DNA of 64,000 nt from the NCBI RefSeq assembly GCF_000283655.1, contig NC_016588.1, positions 186,001-250,000 of the forward strand, written 5' to 3'. The DNA is from Azospirillum lipoferum 4B. Its GTDB lineage: Bacteria > Pseudomonadota > Alphaproteobacteria > Azospirillales > Azospirillaceae. Shown here piece after piece: positions 1-7,534 of the stretch. The notes beneath the pieces were generated by a model that had not been told where the DNA came from, ran no database searches, and saw only the letters and a list, made by a program, of their open reading frames with translations. Positions within the stretch are counted from its first letter, which is position 1; the number at the start of each line of letters is the position of its first letter. A program made the position numbers and the translations under genes.

Positions 1-208
1 CATGGCCGATCCGGTCGGCGACGACCTGCACCAGCGACCGCCCGAGCCCGAGGTCGAGCACCCCCAGATAGCCGAGCAGCGCCCAGATCAGGGTCAGCGC
101 GCCGAAGCGTTCCATCCCGACGGCGGAGATGAGCAACGGAATCGACAGGAGGGCCGCCAACATGGGGAGCCCCTCGCCAAGCAGATTCCAGAGCGTGTTG
201 CGAAGCAA
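1..208 (-). CDS. Polysaccharide flippase (Wzx-like), N-terminal part
   Basis: The reverse strand is open from about 208 to the window edge and begins LLRNTLWNLLGEGLPM, followed by a hydrophobic stretch and then ERFGALTLIWALLGYLG and DLGLGRSLVQVVADR. The short helix, the first membrane segment and the GLGR loop are typical of the start of Wzx/RfbX O-antigen or capsule flippases (MATE-like, MOP superfamily), which move undecaprenyl-linked oligosaccharides across the inner membrane. An in-frame stop lies about 110 bases upstream and there is no ATG before residue 16. The TTG at 208 is therefore my best start; ATG at 163 is the alternative and would lose part of the first helix. The gene follows pseB-pseC on the same strand, so it probably exports a pseudaminic acid-containing unit. 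The rest lies outside the window. Confidence 0.6.
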   Translation of the reverse strand, partial: MLRNTLWNLLGEGLPMLAALLSIPLLISAVGMERFGALTLIWALLGYLGVLDLGLGRSLVQVVADRIGH

Positions 209-408
209 ATTCGGAGGTCCGTACGCGAAGCACTGTGGAGCGGCGTTCGGGATGACCCGACCACGGCCATGCGGCTCTTCAGCCGTTGGACCTAGGCCTA
301 TGCCCTCCTGACGACGCCATTGTTATCCGTCCATCCTGTCCAAAACGCTAACGGAATCGCTTTGACGAAGCAGTCCGGATCCTGACCTCCCGTATCCGGG
401 AACGGCCG

Positions 409-1671
409 TCAGGACAGGGCCTGCTCCAGCGCCGCGGCGACCCGGTCGACGTCGCCGTCGGCCATGGCCGGGAACAGCGGCAGCGACAGGGTGCGGGCGT
501 AATGGGCCATGGCGCCGGGCAAGGCGACGCCGGACGGGTCGAGGTCGCCGTACCGGCGGCGCCAGTAGGGTTGGCGATGGACCGGGATATAGTGCACCTG
601 GGTGCCGACGCCCAGTGCCCGCAGGGCGGCCATCACCGCCGAGCGGGTCCGCCCCGCCGCCTCGAAGTCGATGCGCGCCGCGCACAGGTGCCAGGCCGGC
701 CGGCACCAGGGGAGCTGGGCCGGCGGGCTCACCAGCGGCGCCAGCGGGGCCAGCCGCTCGGCATAGAGCGCCATCAGCCGCGCCCGCCGCCCGATCAGGC
801 GGTCGAGCCGGCCGAGCTGGCTCAGCACCAGCGCCGCATGGATGTCGGACAGGCGGTGGTTGAAGCCGGGCTCCGCCATCTCATAGTACCAGGGGTTGGC
901 GTTGCCCTCCGCATCCAGGCCCGCGTCGGGATCGGCGAAGCCCTCCCCCGCTTCGGGCACGCGCATCATGCCGTGGTTGCACAGGCGCCGCACCCGCGCC
1001 ATCAGCGCCGGGTCACTGCCGGTGACCGCCCCGCCCTCCCCCGCCGCGATGGTCTTGACCGGATGGAAGGAGAAGACGGTCAGCGATCCGGCCTCCACCT
1101 CCGGCCGGCCGGCGCCGACCGGCCTCTCGCGTCCCTCGGACAGATCGACCGTGCCGATGGCGTGGCAGGCATCCTCGACCAGCGCCAGCCCTTCGGCCTG
1201 CGCAAGCGCGGCAAGGGCGGCCATCGGGGCGGTCTGCCCGGCGTAATGGACGGGGGCGAGCGCGCGGACGCGCCAGCCGGCCTTGCGCGCCCGCGCGACG
1301 GCGGCCTCGGCCTCGGCGACGCCCATCAGGCCGCTGTCGGGATCGACGTCGGCGAAGGCGACCTCGGCCCCGCAATGGCGGGCGGCGGAAGCCGTGGCGA
1401 GGAAGGTGTTGGACGGCACCACCACCGCGTCGCCCGGACCGATGCCGAGTGCGGCATAGGCCAGCCGCAGCGCCGCGGTGCCGTTGGCGCAGGCCACCGC
1501 CTCAGCCGCCCCGACCCGCGCGGCCAAAGCCCGCTCGAAGGCGGCGACCGCCGGCCCCTGGGTCAGCCAGTCGCCGCGCAGCACCGCCGTCACCGCGGCG
1601 ATGTCCTCCTCCTCCACCGACTGGCGGCCATAGGGGAGGAAGGGCAGATCCCCCGGCAGGGGCCCTGTCAT
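409..1671 (-). CDS. pseC: UDP-4-amino-4,6-dideoxy-N-acetyl-beta-L-altrosamine transaminase
   Basis: This 420-residue protein belongs to the DegT/DnrJ/EryC1 family of PLP-dependent sugar aminotransferases. The PLP lysine lies in SFHPVKTI (about K206) and the aspartate that contacts the pyridine nitrogen in VEDACHAIG (about D167); GDWLTQGP near residue 33 is a family signature. In the pseudaminic acid pathway PseC aminates the 4-keto sugar made by PseB. The ATG at 1671 overlaps the TGA of pseB in an ATGA arrangement, which indicates translational coupling and fixes the start. The reading frame stays open far upstream, but that part runs antisense-like through pseB and is not coding. The later pathway enzymes (PseH, PseG, PseI, PseF) are not in this window. 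The PseC assignment rests on the pairing with pseB and the family motifs; a related QuiNAc4N or perosamine aminotransferase is less likely. Confidence 0.9.
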   Translation of the reverse strand: MTGPLPGDLPFLPYGRQSVEEEDIAAVTAVLRGDWLTQGPAVAAFERALAARVGAAEAVACANGTAALRLAYAALGIGPGDAVVVPSNTFLATASAARHCGAEVAFADVDPDSGLMGVAEAEAAVARARKAGWRVRALAPVHYAGQTAPMAALAALAQAEGLALVEDACHAIGTVDLSEGRERPVGAGRPEVEAGSLTVFSFHPVKTIAAGEGGAVTGSDPALMARVRRLCNHGMMRVPEAGEGFADPDAGLDAEGNANPWYYEMAEPGFNHRLSDIHAALVLSQLGRLDRLIGRRARLMALYAERLAPLAPLVSPPAQLPWCRPAWHLCAARIDFEAAGRTRSAVMAALRALGVGTQVHYIPVHRQPYWRRRYGDLDPSGVALPGAMAHYARTLSLPLFPAMADGDVDRVAAALEQALS

Positions 1672-2663
1672 CAGGGGGCTTCCGCCAGCAGGGCGCGCAG
1701 CCGCTCGCCGTCGAGCCAGTCGTCGTTGCCGTCGCTGGCATAGCGGAAGCCGTCGGCCACCGGGCGGGCGTTCAGCCGCTCGTACGGCGCATGCTGCCAG
1801 AAGGTGAAGGCCGGCTCGATCACATAGCGGTCGGCCAGCTCGTAGGTCTGGCGGGAATCGTCCTCGGTGATCATCACCTCGTGCAGCTTCTCGCCCGGCC
1901 GGATGCCGACGATCTTCTGCGGCAGGTCCGGCGCCATGGCGCGGGCGAGGTCGGCGATGCGCATGCTGGGGATCTTCGGCACGAAGATCTCGCCGCCCTG
2001 CATCATGGCGAAGCAGGACAGCACGAAATCGACGCCGTGCTGCAGCGTGATCCAGAAGCGGGTCATCCGCTCGTCGGTGACCGGCAGATGGTCGGCCCCC
2101 CCGGCGATCATCTTGCGGAACAGCGGCACGACGCTGCCGCGCGAGCCCACCACATTGCCGTAGCGCACCACCGCGAAGCGGGTGTCGAGCGCGCCCGACA
2201 GGTTGTTGGCGGCGATGAAGATCTTGTCCGATGCCAGCTTGCTGGCACCATAGAGGTTGATCGGGTTGGCCGCCTTGTCGGTCGACAGTGCGACGACGCG
2301 ACGCACCCCGGTCGACAGCGCCGCCCGCACCACGTTCTCCGCCCCGTAGACGTTGGTGTGGATGCATTCCATCGGGTTGTATTCGGCGGCCGGCACATGC
2401 TTCAGCGCCGCGGCATGGACGCAGAAATCGACGCCGCGCATCGCCAGTTCCAGCCGCTCGCGGTCGCGCACGTCGCCGATGAAGTAGCGCAGCGTCGGCG
2501 CCCACTCCGCCGGCATGCGCTGCTGCATCTCGTACTGCTTGAACTCGTCGCGGGAGAAGATGATGACCCGGCGCGGCCTGGCGTGGCGCATCACCGTCTC
2601 GACGAAGCGGCGGCCGAAGGAGCCGGTTCCTCCGGTCACCAGGATCGACCGGCCGTCCAGCAT
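1671..2663 (-). CDS. pseB: UDP-GlcNAc 4,6-dehydratase (inverting)
   Basis: This is a short-chain dehydrogenase of about 330 residues starting MLDGRSILVTGGTGSFGRRF. The NAD-binding GGTGSFG loop, the STDKAANPINLYGASK stretch holding the T-D-K and Y-x3-K catalytic groups, and RYGNVVGSRGSVVP are diagnostic of PseB/FlaA1-type inverting dehydratases, the first step of pseudaminic acid synthesis. I chose ATG 2663 because the fold begins there and 330 residues is the usual family length. The frame is open to 2879 (ATG 2777 and GTG 2750 are possible), but the extra residues are not SDR-like. The gene overlaps pseC by four bases. The product could modify flagellin or supply an O-antigen sugar; the flippase gene downstream favours a surface glycan. 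Confidence 0.92.
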   Translation of the reverse strand: MLDGRSILVTGGTGSFGRRFVETVMRHARPRRVIIFSRDEFKQYEMQQRMPAEWAPTLRYFIGDVRDRERLELAMRGVDFCVHAAALKHVPAAEYNPMECIHTNVYGAENVVRAALSTGVRRVVALSTDKAANPINLYGASKLASDKIFIAANNLSGALDTRFAVVRYGNVVGSRGSVVPLFRKMIAGGADHLPVTDERMTRFWITLQHGVDFVLSCFAMMQGGEIFVPKIPSMRIADLARAMAPDLPQKIVGIRPGEKLHEVMITEDDSRQTYELADRYVIEPAFTFWQHAPYERLNARPVADGFRYASDGNDDWLDGERLRALLAEAP

Positions 2664-2889
2664 GCGCAGGCCGGCCTCGAGCCCGGTGCCGGCGTCGGGA
2701 TCCGGATGCCATGGCTTGGGGTCGCTGGCCTTGCTGGAATGTGTCGTCACCGCCGGTTCCGTCCGTTGAAGCCGCATCGCTCGAAGCCACCGGGCCGGGA
2801 TCCGCCGTCCGGATGGTCCGGAACGGGCGCGGCATCGGGTTCGAAATGGAACCCGACCGTAACCGGTGCTTTCTGACAATCGGGTTAAT

Positions 2890-4191
2890 TCACTCCGTCC
2901 CCCGGTGCAAGGTCCTCAACGGACGGGACCCCGGCGGCAGGTCATGGACGGGCGGGCGGGCGGCCTGCACATCCTCCAGCAGGCGGATCTGCGCCGGCAG
3001 GCAGACGGTGGCGAGGTCGTAGCGCTCCACCGCCGTCCGCCTTGCGGCGGCCGACAGGGTGGCGCGCAGGTCCGGGTCGTCGAGCGCCGTCTCCACCCGG
3101 TCGGCGAGCGCCATGGGATCGAAGAAATCCGTCAGCAGCCCGTTCACCCCGTCCTCGATCACCTCGGCGACCGGCGGCGTGTCGGACCCGACGATGACGG
3201 CGCCGCAGGCCATCGCCTCCAGCATCGACCAGGACAGGACGAAGGGAAAGGTCAGGTAGATGTGGGCGCGCGAGACGCGCAGGACCGACAGATAGTCCTC
3301 ATAGGGCAGCTTTCCCAGCACATGCAGCCGCGCCGCCTCCTGCCTGGGCGCGCCGGCGGCGTCCAGCATCGTCTCCCGCCACATCGCTTCGCGCCAGGTG
3401 CCGCCGCCCTCGGGCGGGGCGCCGTAGCTGACCTCGTCGCCGCCCACCACCAGGATGTGCAGCCTGGGCCGGCGCAGCAGCAGCTCGGCCGCCGCCCGCA
3501 TGAAGGTGGGAAAGCCGCGGTAGGGCTCCAGGTTGCGGGCGACATAGGTCACCACCTCGTCCTCGCGCGACAGGCTGCGGCCATCGGGCAGGGTGACGGT
3601 GGCGGCCGGATCCGGCCGGCAATGCGCGGTGTCGACCCCGTCATGGATCACCGAGATGCGCGGGCGGAAGGCGTCGGGATGCTGGCGACGCTGCCACTCC
3701 GTCGGGCTGACGCCCCAGTCCATCGCATCCAGCCCGGTCAGCAGGGCGGTGTTCTTGGTGCGGATGCGGCAGCGCGTCTCCAGCGTCACCGGCCGCTCCG
3801 GGTCGAAGCCGACGTCGGAGCCGTCCGCCCGGTAGAAGAACTCGCAATAGAGCAGCAGGCGGGCGGCCGGGAACAGGTCCTTCAGGAACAGCGCCTCGCC
3901 CCAGCCGGGATGGGCACAGATCACATCGGGGGTGAAGCCGGCCTTCTGCAGGGCCAGCCCGGCGCGCACCGCGCCCTGCCCGTGCAGGACCTGCCCCTCG
4001 AACATGCGGATATAGGGGTGGGTGGCCTCGCCCGGCTCGCGCGTCGGCCGGTAGAGCGCCATGCGCACGCCCGGCAGCTCGCGCCTGGTCTTGCCGATGA
4101 AGGCGACCTGATGGGCCGGATCCGCCGCGAAATGACGGACGAGATGCTTGTATTGGCCAGGGGTGTTCTGGTGGACGAACAGGATCCGCAT
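2890..4191 (-). CDS. Glycosyltransferase family 4 protein
   Basis: The 433-residue product begins MRILFVHQNTPGQYKH, typical of GT4 proteins whose N-terminal half carries the Gly_transf_4_3-type Rossmann domain. The C-terminal half has the GT-B nucleotide-sugar site: WSMLEAMACGAVIVGSD near residue 325 and PPVAEVIEDGVNGLL just after it. It is predicted to be a cytoplasmic or membrane-associated retaining glycosyltransferase that adds one sugar during glycan assembly. The start is set at ATG 4191 because upstream in-frame sequence is not conserved in character. It lies upstream of pseB-pseC on the same strand with a gap of about 230 bases, so it may be cotranscribed. Donor and acceptor cannot be told from sequence. 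Confidence 0.85.
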   Translation of the reverse strand: MRILFVHQNTPGQYKHLVRHFAADPAHQVAFIGKTRRELPGVRMALYRPTREPGEATHPYIRMFEGQVLHGQGAVRAGLALQKAGFTPDVICAHPGWGEALFLKDLFPAARLLLYCEFFYRADGSDVGFDPERPVTLETRCRIRTKNTALLTGLDAMDWGVSPTEWQRRQHPDAFRPRISVIHDGVDTAHCRPDPAATVTLPDGRSLSREDEVVTYVARNLEPYRGFPTFMRAAAELLLRRPRLHILVVGGDEVSYGAPPEGGGTWREAMWRETMLDAAGAPRQEAARLHVLGKLPYEDYLSVLRVSRAHIYLTFPFVLSWSMLEAMACGAVIVGSDTPPVAEVIEDGVNGLLTDFFDPMALADRVETALDDPDLRATLSAAARRTAVERYDLATVCLPAQIRLLEDVQAARPPVHDLPPGSRPLRTLHRGTE

Positions 4192-4379
4192 GGATAAGGC
4201 GTTGCCTGGAAAACGGGGAAGGGGGGCCATAGCCTGCGGGCATCCGGCGCCGCTGTCGATGGATAACACCACAGCCCGGCCGACAGCCCTATGACGGGGC
4301 GGCATGAGGGAACGGGTGGCATCCCCCTGCAGAAAAGTTTAATAACCTAAAGAAACCACAACCGCACGCCCTTCCCGCC

Positions 4380-5063
4380 ATGCAGCACCCCATCCAGCCG
4401 GGTCCCCTCCATCCCTGGCAGCAGGTCACCGTCGGCAGCGGCCTGATGCTGCATGCTCCCCTGACCGTCCGTGCCGACCCGGCCCCGCTCCAGCGCGAGT
4501 TCGCGGCCCTCGACGCGGCGACGGGGGACAAGGGGCGGATGTTCATGGCCGGCGACGGCAGCTGGTCGTCGATCACCCTGGTCGAGGAGGGGCTCGGCCC
4601 CGACGGCCGGCGCGCCACCGGCCGACCGACCCCGGCGCTGGATACGATGCCGAGCGCCCGCACCCTGCTGGAGGGGCTGGGCTGCCGCATCCTGTCCTGC
4701 TACGTCCATCGGCAGGAGCCGGGCGGCCTGCTCCGCTGGCATTACGACAATGCCGGCTTGCACCTGTCCGAAGCCCGGCTGATCGTGCCGATCATCGCCC
4801 CGCCCGCCGCCGTCACCTGGATCGGCGACAGCCCGGCCGCCTATCCGGCCGGCACGCCGTGGGTCGGCGACTTCACCTTCCCCCATCAGGTGGAGAACGC
4901 CCCGGACGAGCAGCGGATCGTCCTGCTGGTGGACGTGGTCAGCGACGACCGTGCCCGCTCGCTTGTCCCGGCGGACCTGTACGGCCAGCCGATGCTCCGT
5001 CTGGCACTGGCCGAGCAGGCGGTCAACAGTCTCCTGATGAACCGGGAGCCGGTGTCGGCCTGA
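4380..5063 (+). CDS. Aspartyl/asparaginyl beta-hydroxylase-type oxygenase
   Basis: The 227-residue protein matches the Asp_Arg_Hydrox family of 2-oxoglutarate/Fe(II) oxygenases in its core. RWHYDNAGLHLSEARLIVPI gives a likely iron-binding His (H121) and the following strand. GDFTFPHQVENAPDEQR gives the second His (H169) and the arginine (R179) expected to bind 2-oxoglutarate, ending in the strand IVLLVDVV. It has no signal peptide. Bacterial members hydroxylate free amino acids, peptides or lipid acyl groups (LpxO is one example); the substrate here is unknown. It is divergent from the glycosyltransferase gene at 2890-4191 with about 190 bases between, so a lipid or glycan-linked role is possible but only suggested by position. 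Confidence 0.72.
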   Translation: MQHPIQPGPLHPWQQVTVGSGLMLHAPLTVRADPAPLQREFAALDAATGDKGRMFMAGDGSWSSITLVEEGLGPDGRRATGRPTPALDTMPSARTLLEGLGCRILSCYVHRQEPGGLLRWHYDNAGLHLSEARLIVPIIAPPAAVTWIGDSPAAYPAGTPWVGDFTFPHQVENAPDEQRIVLLVDVVSDDRARSLVPADLYGQPMLRLALAEQAVNSLLMNREPVSA

Positions 5064-5207
5064 GCAGTCCCCCTTCGGAGCCCCTCGGCCTTTCTCTACC
5101 CTTCTCGGCCCTTCCAGGAAGGATCCGTTCCGTCCCTGCCGCCTTGCGCCCATATGCTGTCCGCCCGCCGGACGATGCCGGCCCACCGCCGACCCCGAGG
5201 AGGTGCG

Positions 5208-5708
5208 ATGATGCGGATCCGCCCGGCGCTGCTGCTCGCCGCCAGCCTGCTCCTTCACATCCCGGAGGCCGCCGCCATGTCGCCCCTGTCCTTCTTCCAG
5301 CGTGTCGAGCGCGTCGGCCTGCTCTGCGCCGTGGATGCCGACGGCGGGACGGCGGCCGGCCTTGCCGACGAAGCGTTGTGCGGCCGGGCCGCCGCGGTGC
5401 TGTCGGGGCTGCTGGCCTCCGGACCGGCCGTCACGGCGCTCGCCCCCAACGATGCCCGCATCGCCGATCCCGCTACCCTGCTGCTGCTGGTCCATGCCAC
5501 GCTGCGGCCCGAGGACAAGGGGCAGGACGGGCGGCTCCTGTCGCTCGCGGCGACCCTCCAGCGTACCGGATCCGCCGGCGGCCCGCCCTTCTTCATGATG
5601 CCGCCGCAGGCTCTGGCACTGTCCGGCAGCCTGGACGAAAGCCTTTTGGATTCAATGCTCCACCGCCTGCTCGGCCCGCTGGCGAGGGCGCTGCGCGCCA
5701 ATCCCTGA
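5208..5708 (+). CDS. Small secreted protein of unknown function
   Basis: The 166-residue product starts MMRIRPALLLAASLLLHIPEAAAMS, a clear Sec signal peptide with likely cleavage after Ala-Ala-Ala near residue 23. The start is ATG 5208 because GAGGAGG lies directly upstream; an earlier in-frame ATG at 5154 would put 18 arginine-rich residues before the signal. The mature part is about 140 residues, mostly helical in composition, with two cysteines (about C40 and C58) that could form a disulfide. I do not recognise a family. It ends just before a repA iteron at 5719, on the far side of repA from the other iterons. Confidence 0.6.
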   Translation: MMRIRPALLLAASLLLHIPEAAAMSPLSFFQRVERVGLLCAVDADGGTAAGLADEALCGRAAAVLSGLLASGPAVTALAPNDARIADPATLLLLVHATLRPEDKGQDGRLLSLAATLQRTGSAGGPPFFMMPPQALALSGSLDESLLDSMLHRLLGPLARALRANP

Positions 5709-5718
5709 GAGGCGGAGT

Positions 5719-5733
5719 TTGGAGTCTTGTCGC
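5719..5733 (+). repeat. Outlying repA iteron
   Basis: TTGGAGTCTTGTCGC here is identical to the iteron at 6977-6991 upstream of repA. It lies downstream of the repA stop, so copies of the initiator binding site flank the gene on both sides. Confidence 0.75.
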
Positions 5734-5782
5734 AGGGGAGAGAAACCGTCGCCGCAGGCTCGACCGTCTGCAAGCCCACGGT

Positions 5783-5853
5783 CCCGCGAAAGCGGGAATC
5801 CATCCGTTTCAGCCGTTTGATTGCGGCGCTTCCTGGATCCCCGCCTTCGCGGG
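5783..5853. repeat. REP-like inverted repeat
   Basis: The arms at 5783-5802 and 5834-5853 are 20 bases long and match with two mismatches. Each arm contains its own CCCGCGAA(A/G)GCGGG hairpin, and the element is followed by GAATGAC. This resembles the small palindromic intergenic elements scattered in many proteobacterial genomes. It lies between two convergent genes and may act as a bidirectional terminator or mRNA stabiliser. Confidence 0.6.
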
Positions 5854-5967
5854 AATGACAAAAAGTTCCTTTGGTTCCAGAGACTTAATGTTGCCGTAAG
5901 AGCCGTGCAGACGAAGCGCAGGTCCGGCCGGCCGGAAGGCCGACAAGCCGGCGCGCCGAAGGCTACG

Positions 5968-6912
5968 TCACCGGCAAAGCTGCGCGAACTTGCGCTCCGG
6001 GATCGGCGGCGGCGAGGGGTGCAGCATCAGCCCCTGTTCCTCCACATCGACCCGTGCGTCGGGATAAACCGCAAGCGCAAGCTGCAGAGCCTCGATGAAC
6101 CGCTTCCGGAAATCGCGCAGGCGGCTGTATCCGGCGCCGAACTGCTCGAACACCGCCGGCCAGGTGATCGGGGTTGAGCGGTTCAGGCTGTGGAGCCGGT
6201 AGGCCAGCCAGATATAGATGTCGATGCTGGTGCTGTTGTTCTGGATGTGGCGCAGCGCCGGTTCCCAGATCGGCACCGGATGGGCCTTCAGCTCGCGGAA
6301 GAAGGCTTCCGACAGCAGGACGCGGTCCTCCCAGAGCGATCCCTGGCCCGGCTCCGCCCCGGCATTGGCCGAGAAATGGATGCCGCCCTTGACGATCGAC
6401 CCCTTTTCGAAGCCGATGCTGTGGGCGTCTTCCCAGGCGAAGGTCAGGTTGCAGGCGGCGATGCGCGAGGCCTGCTCGCGGATGTCGCGATAGGTCTGGC
6501 CGCCGACCGACAGGCCCATGCGGTCCAGCCATTCGTGCATGCTGCGGCCCAGCTCGACCTCGCGGCTGTCGGTCTGGATCGCGCGGGTCTGCAGATACAG
6601 CAGGATCATCCGCGCGCGGCTGCCGTAGGGAACGCCGTAAAGCTTAAAGCCACCGTTGCGGATCGGCAGTCGTCCGGGCTCGATCAGCAAGCGGATCTTA
6701 TGTCCGCGACGCTCCCACGGCTGGTCGTCGGGAAGACGACGATGGGGAAGCGCGGTCAGCGCAAAACCCGAATAGGTGATGCCAAGCTCCTGCCGCTCCT
6801 CTTCGAGGACGGCAGCGGCGACGTCGACTAGCGAACGCTGATCCGGATCGGTTTGGAGCGCCTTCGCCTGGTCGCGTCCAAGCTGGGTGATCAGGGTGTG
6901 TATCTGTCCCAT
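5968..6912 (-). CDS. repA: Plasmid replication initiator, RepA_C family
   Basis: The 314-residue product fits the RepA_C (plasmid-encoded RepA) family: an N-terminal region MGQIHTLITQLGRDQAKALQ, then YSGFALTALPHRRLPDD, a central PYGSRARMILLYLQTRA, and FGAGYSRLRDFRKRF near the C-terminus, which looks like a winged-helix DNA-binding part. It is expected to bind the surrounding iterons and open the origin for theta replication. ATG 6912 is preferred because it begins the conserved region and has AAGGT upstream; the frame is open to 6975, which would place the start almost at the first iteron. The iterons around 6977-7047 sit where the repA promoter must be, so RepA probably represses its own gene. 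Confidence 0.85.
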   Translation of the reverse strand: MGQIHTLITQLGRDQAKALQTDPDQRSLVDVAAAVLEEERQELGITYSGFALTALPHRRLPDDQPWERRGHKIRLLIEPGRLPIRNGGFKLYGVPYGSRARMILLYLQTRAIQTDSREVELGRSMHEWLDRMGLSVGGQTYRDIREQASRIAACNLTFAWEDAHSIGFEKGSIVKGGIHFSANAGAEPGQGSLWEDRVLLSEAFFRELKAHPVPIWEPALRHIQNNSTSIDIYIWLAYRLHSLNRSTPITWPAVFEQFGAGYSRLRDFRKRFIEALQLALAVYPDARVDVEEQGLMLHPSPPPIPERKFAQLCR

Positions 6913-6977
6913 AGCGAGCTGACCTTGGCACGACTTTGCGAGGAACCCTATATCACGGCCGGTTAGTGCCAGCAATT

Positions 6978-7047
6978 TGGAGTCTTGTCGCTCAAACTAT
7001 TTGTACGGTTATTTGATTCAGTTAATAGTTTGCGCGACAAGACTCCA
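6978..7047. promoter_or_regulatory. 24-bp inverted repeat: iteron pair around AT-rich core
   Basis: The arms at 6978-7001 and 7024-7047 are 24 bases each with one mismatch. Each arm is a full iteron plus CAAACTATT or its complement, and the 22-base loop is AT-rich. It starts about 65 bases upstream of the repA ATG, so it is the likely repA operator, with the inverted iterons bound by a RepA dimer, and may also be the melting site. Confidence 0.7.
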
Positions 7048-7167
7048 GTAGAGAATCGCGAGTCGCGCGACAAAACTCCAGAACTCCCGCGACAAGACTC
7101 CAGCGGATAGTCCGCATTGCCTGTGGATTTTTCGGCCGACGCGACAAGACTCCAGGCGGGACATTTC

Positions 7168-7233
7168 GATTCGGCCCCGAATCGCTTCCGATTCGCTCAT
7201 TTCCGAGTCGTGGAGGTGAATCGGCCACGACTC
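7168..7233. repeat. Two further dyads inside the origin
   Basis: GATTCGG-CC-CCGAATC at 7168-7183 is a perfect dyad. GAGTCGTGG (7205-7213) and CCACGACTC (7225-7233) form a perfect 9-bp inverted repeat with an 11-base loop. Neither matches the iteron, so they may bind another factor or form cruciforms. Confidence 0.55.
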
Positions 7234-7485
7234 CTCCTTGATTCACGCCCCCTGCGCCGATCCGGCCCGAGGCCCGGTTTGGAGTTCTGTCGCGCCCCTT
7301 TCCGCCCGGGTTCTCCCTTTCCGCCCGTCCGATCCGGGGCTACGGGTGTCGCCGGACCCGGATCCGGGTCCGGCGGGCAGGGATGGATCGGGGGGGCGCG
7401 ACAAGACTCCAACCTCGACCGCTGCCGTGGAGGGATGAGGCCGGCCGGTTTGGAGTCTTGTCTCGCCCCGTCTCGAACGGGGAAT

Positions 7486-7511
7486 CCGGTCGGCCGGACA
7501 GCCCCGACCGG
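7486..7511. repeat. 8-bp inverted repeat at end of mtnP
   Basis: CCGGTCGG at 7486-7493 and CCGACCGG at 7504-7511 form a perfect stem with a 10-base loop, 24 bases past the mtnP stop. It has no T-run, so it is at best a weak terminator for mtnP, or part of the origin. Confidence 0.4.
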
Positions 7512-7534
7512 ACTGTGGTGCGGATCGCGGCAGC

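Larger units (their letters stand above)
6977..7464. other. Probable replication origin with iterons
   Basis: Eight copies or near-copies of the iteron TGGAGTCTTGTCGC or its complement GCGACAAGACTCCA lie at 6977-6991, 7034-7047, 7067-7080 (AA for GA), 7089-7102, 7141-7154, 7279-7293 (variant), 7398-7411 and 7450-7464 (variant). They occur in both orientations, with one more at 5719. The stretch 6992-7031 is AT-rich in a GC-rich genome and could be the unwinding region. A TGTGGATTT at about 7131 resembles a DnaA box with two mismatches. Together with repA next door this is a convincing iteron-controlled origin; its exact limits are not determined. Confidence 0.8.

Noticed and set aside
1672-2835. 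N-terminal extension of pseC through pseB
   Set aside because: The frame is open but lies inside pseB in another phase. The ATGA overlap at 1669-1673 gives a natural start for pseC.
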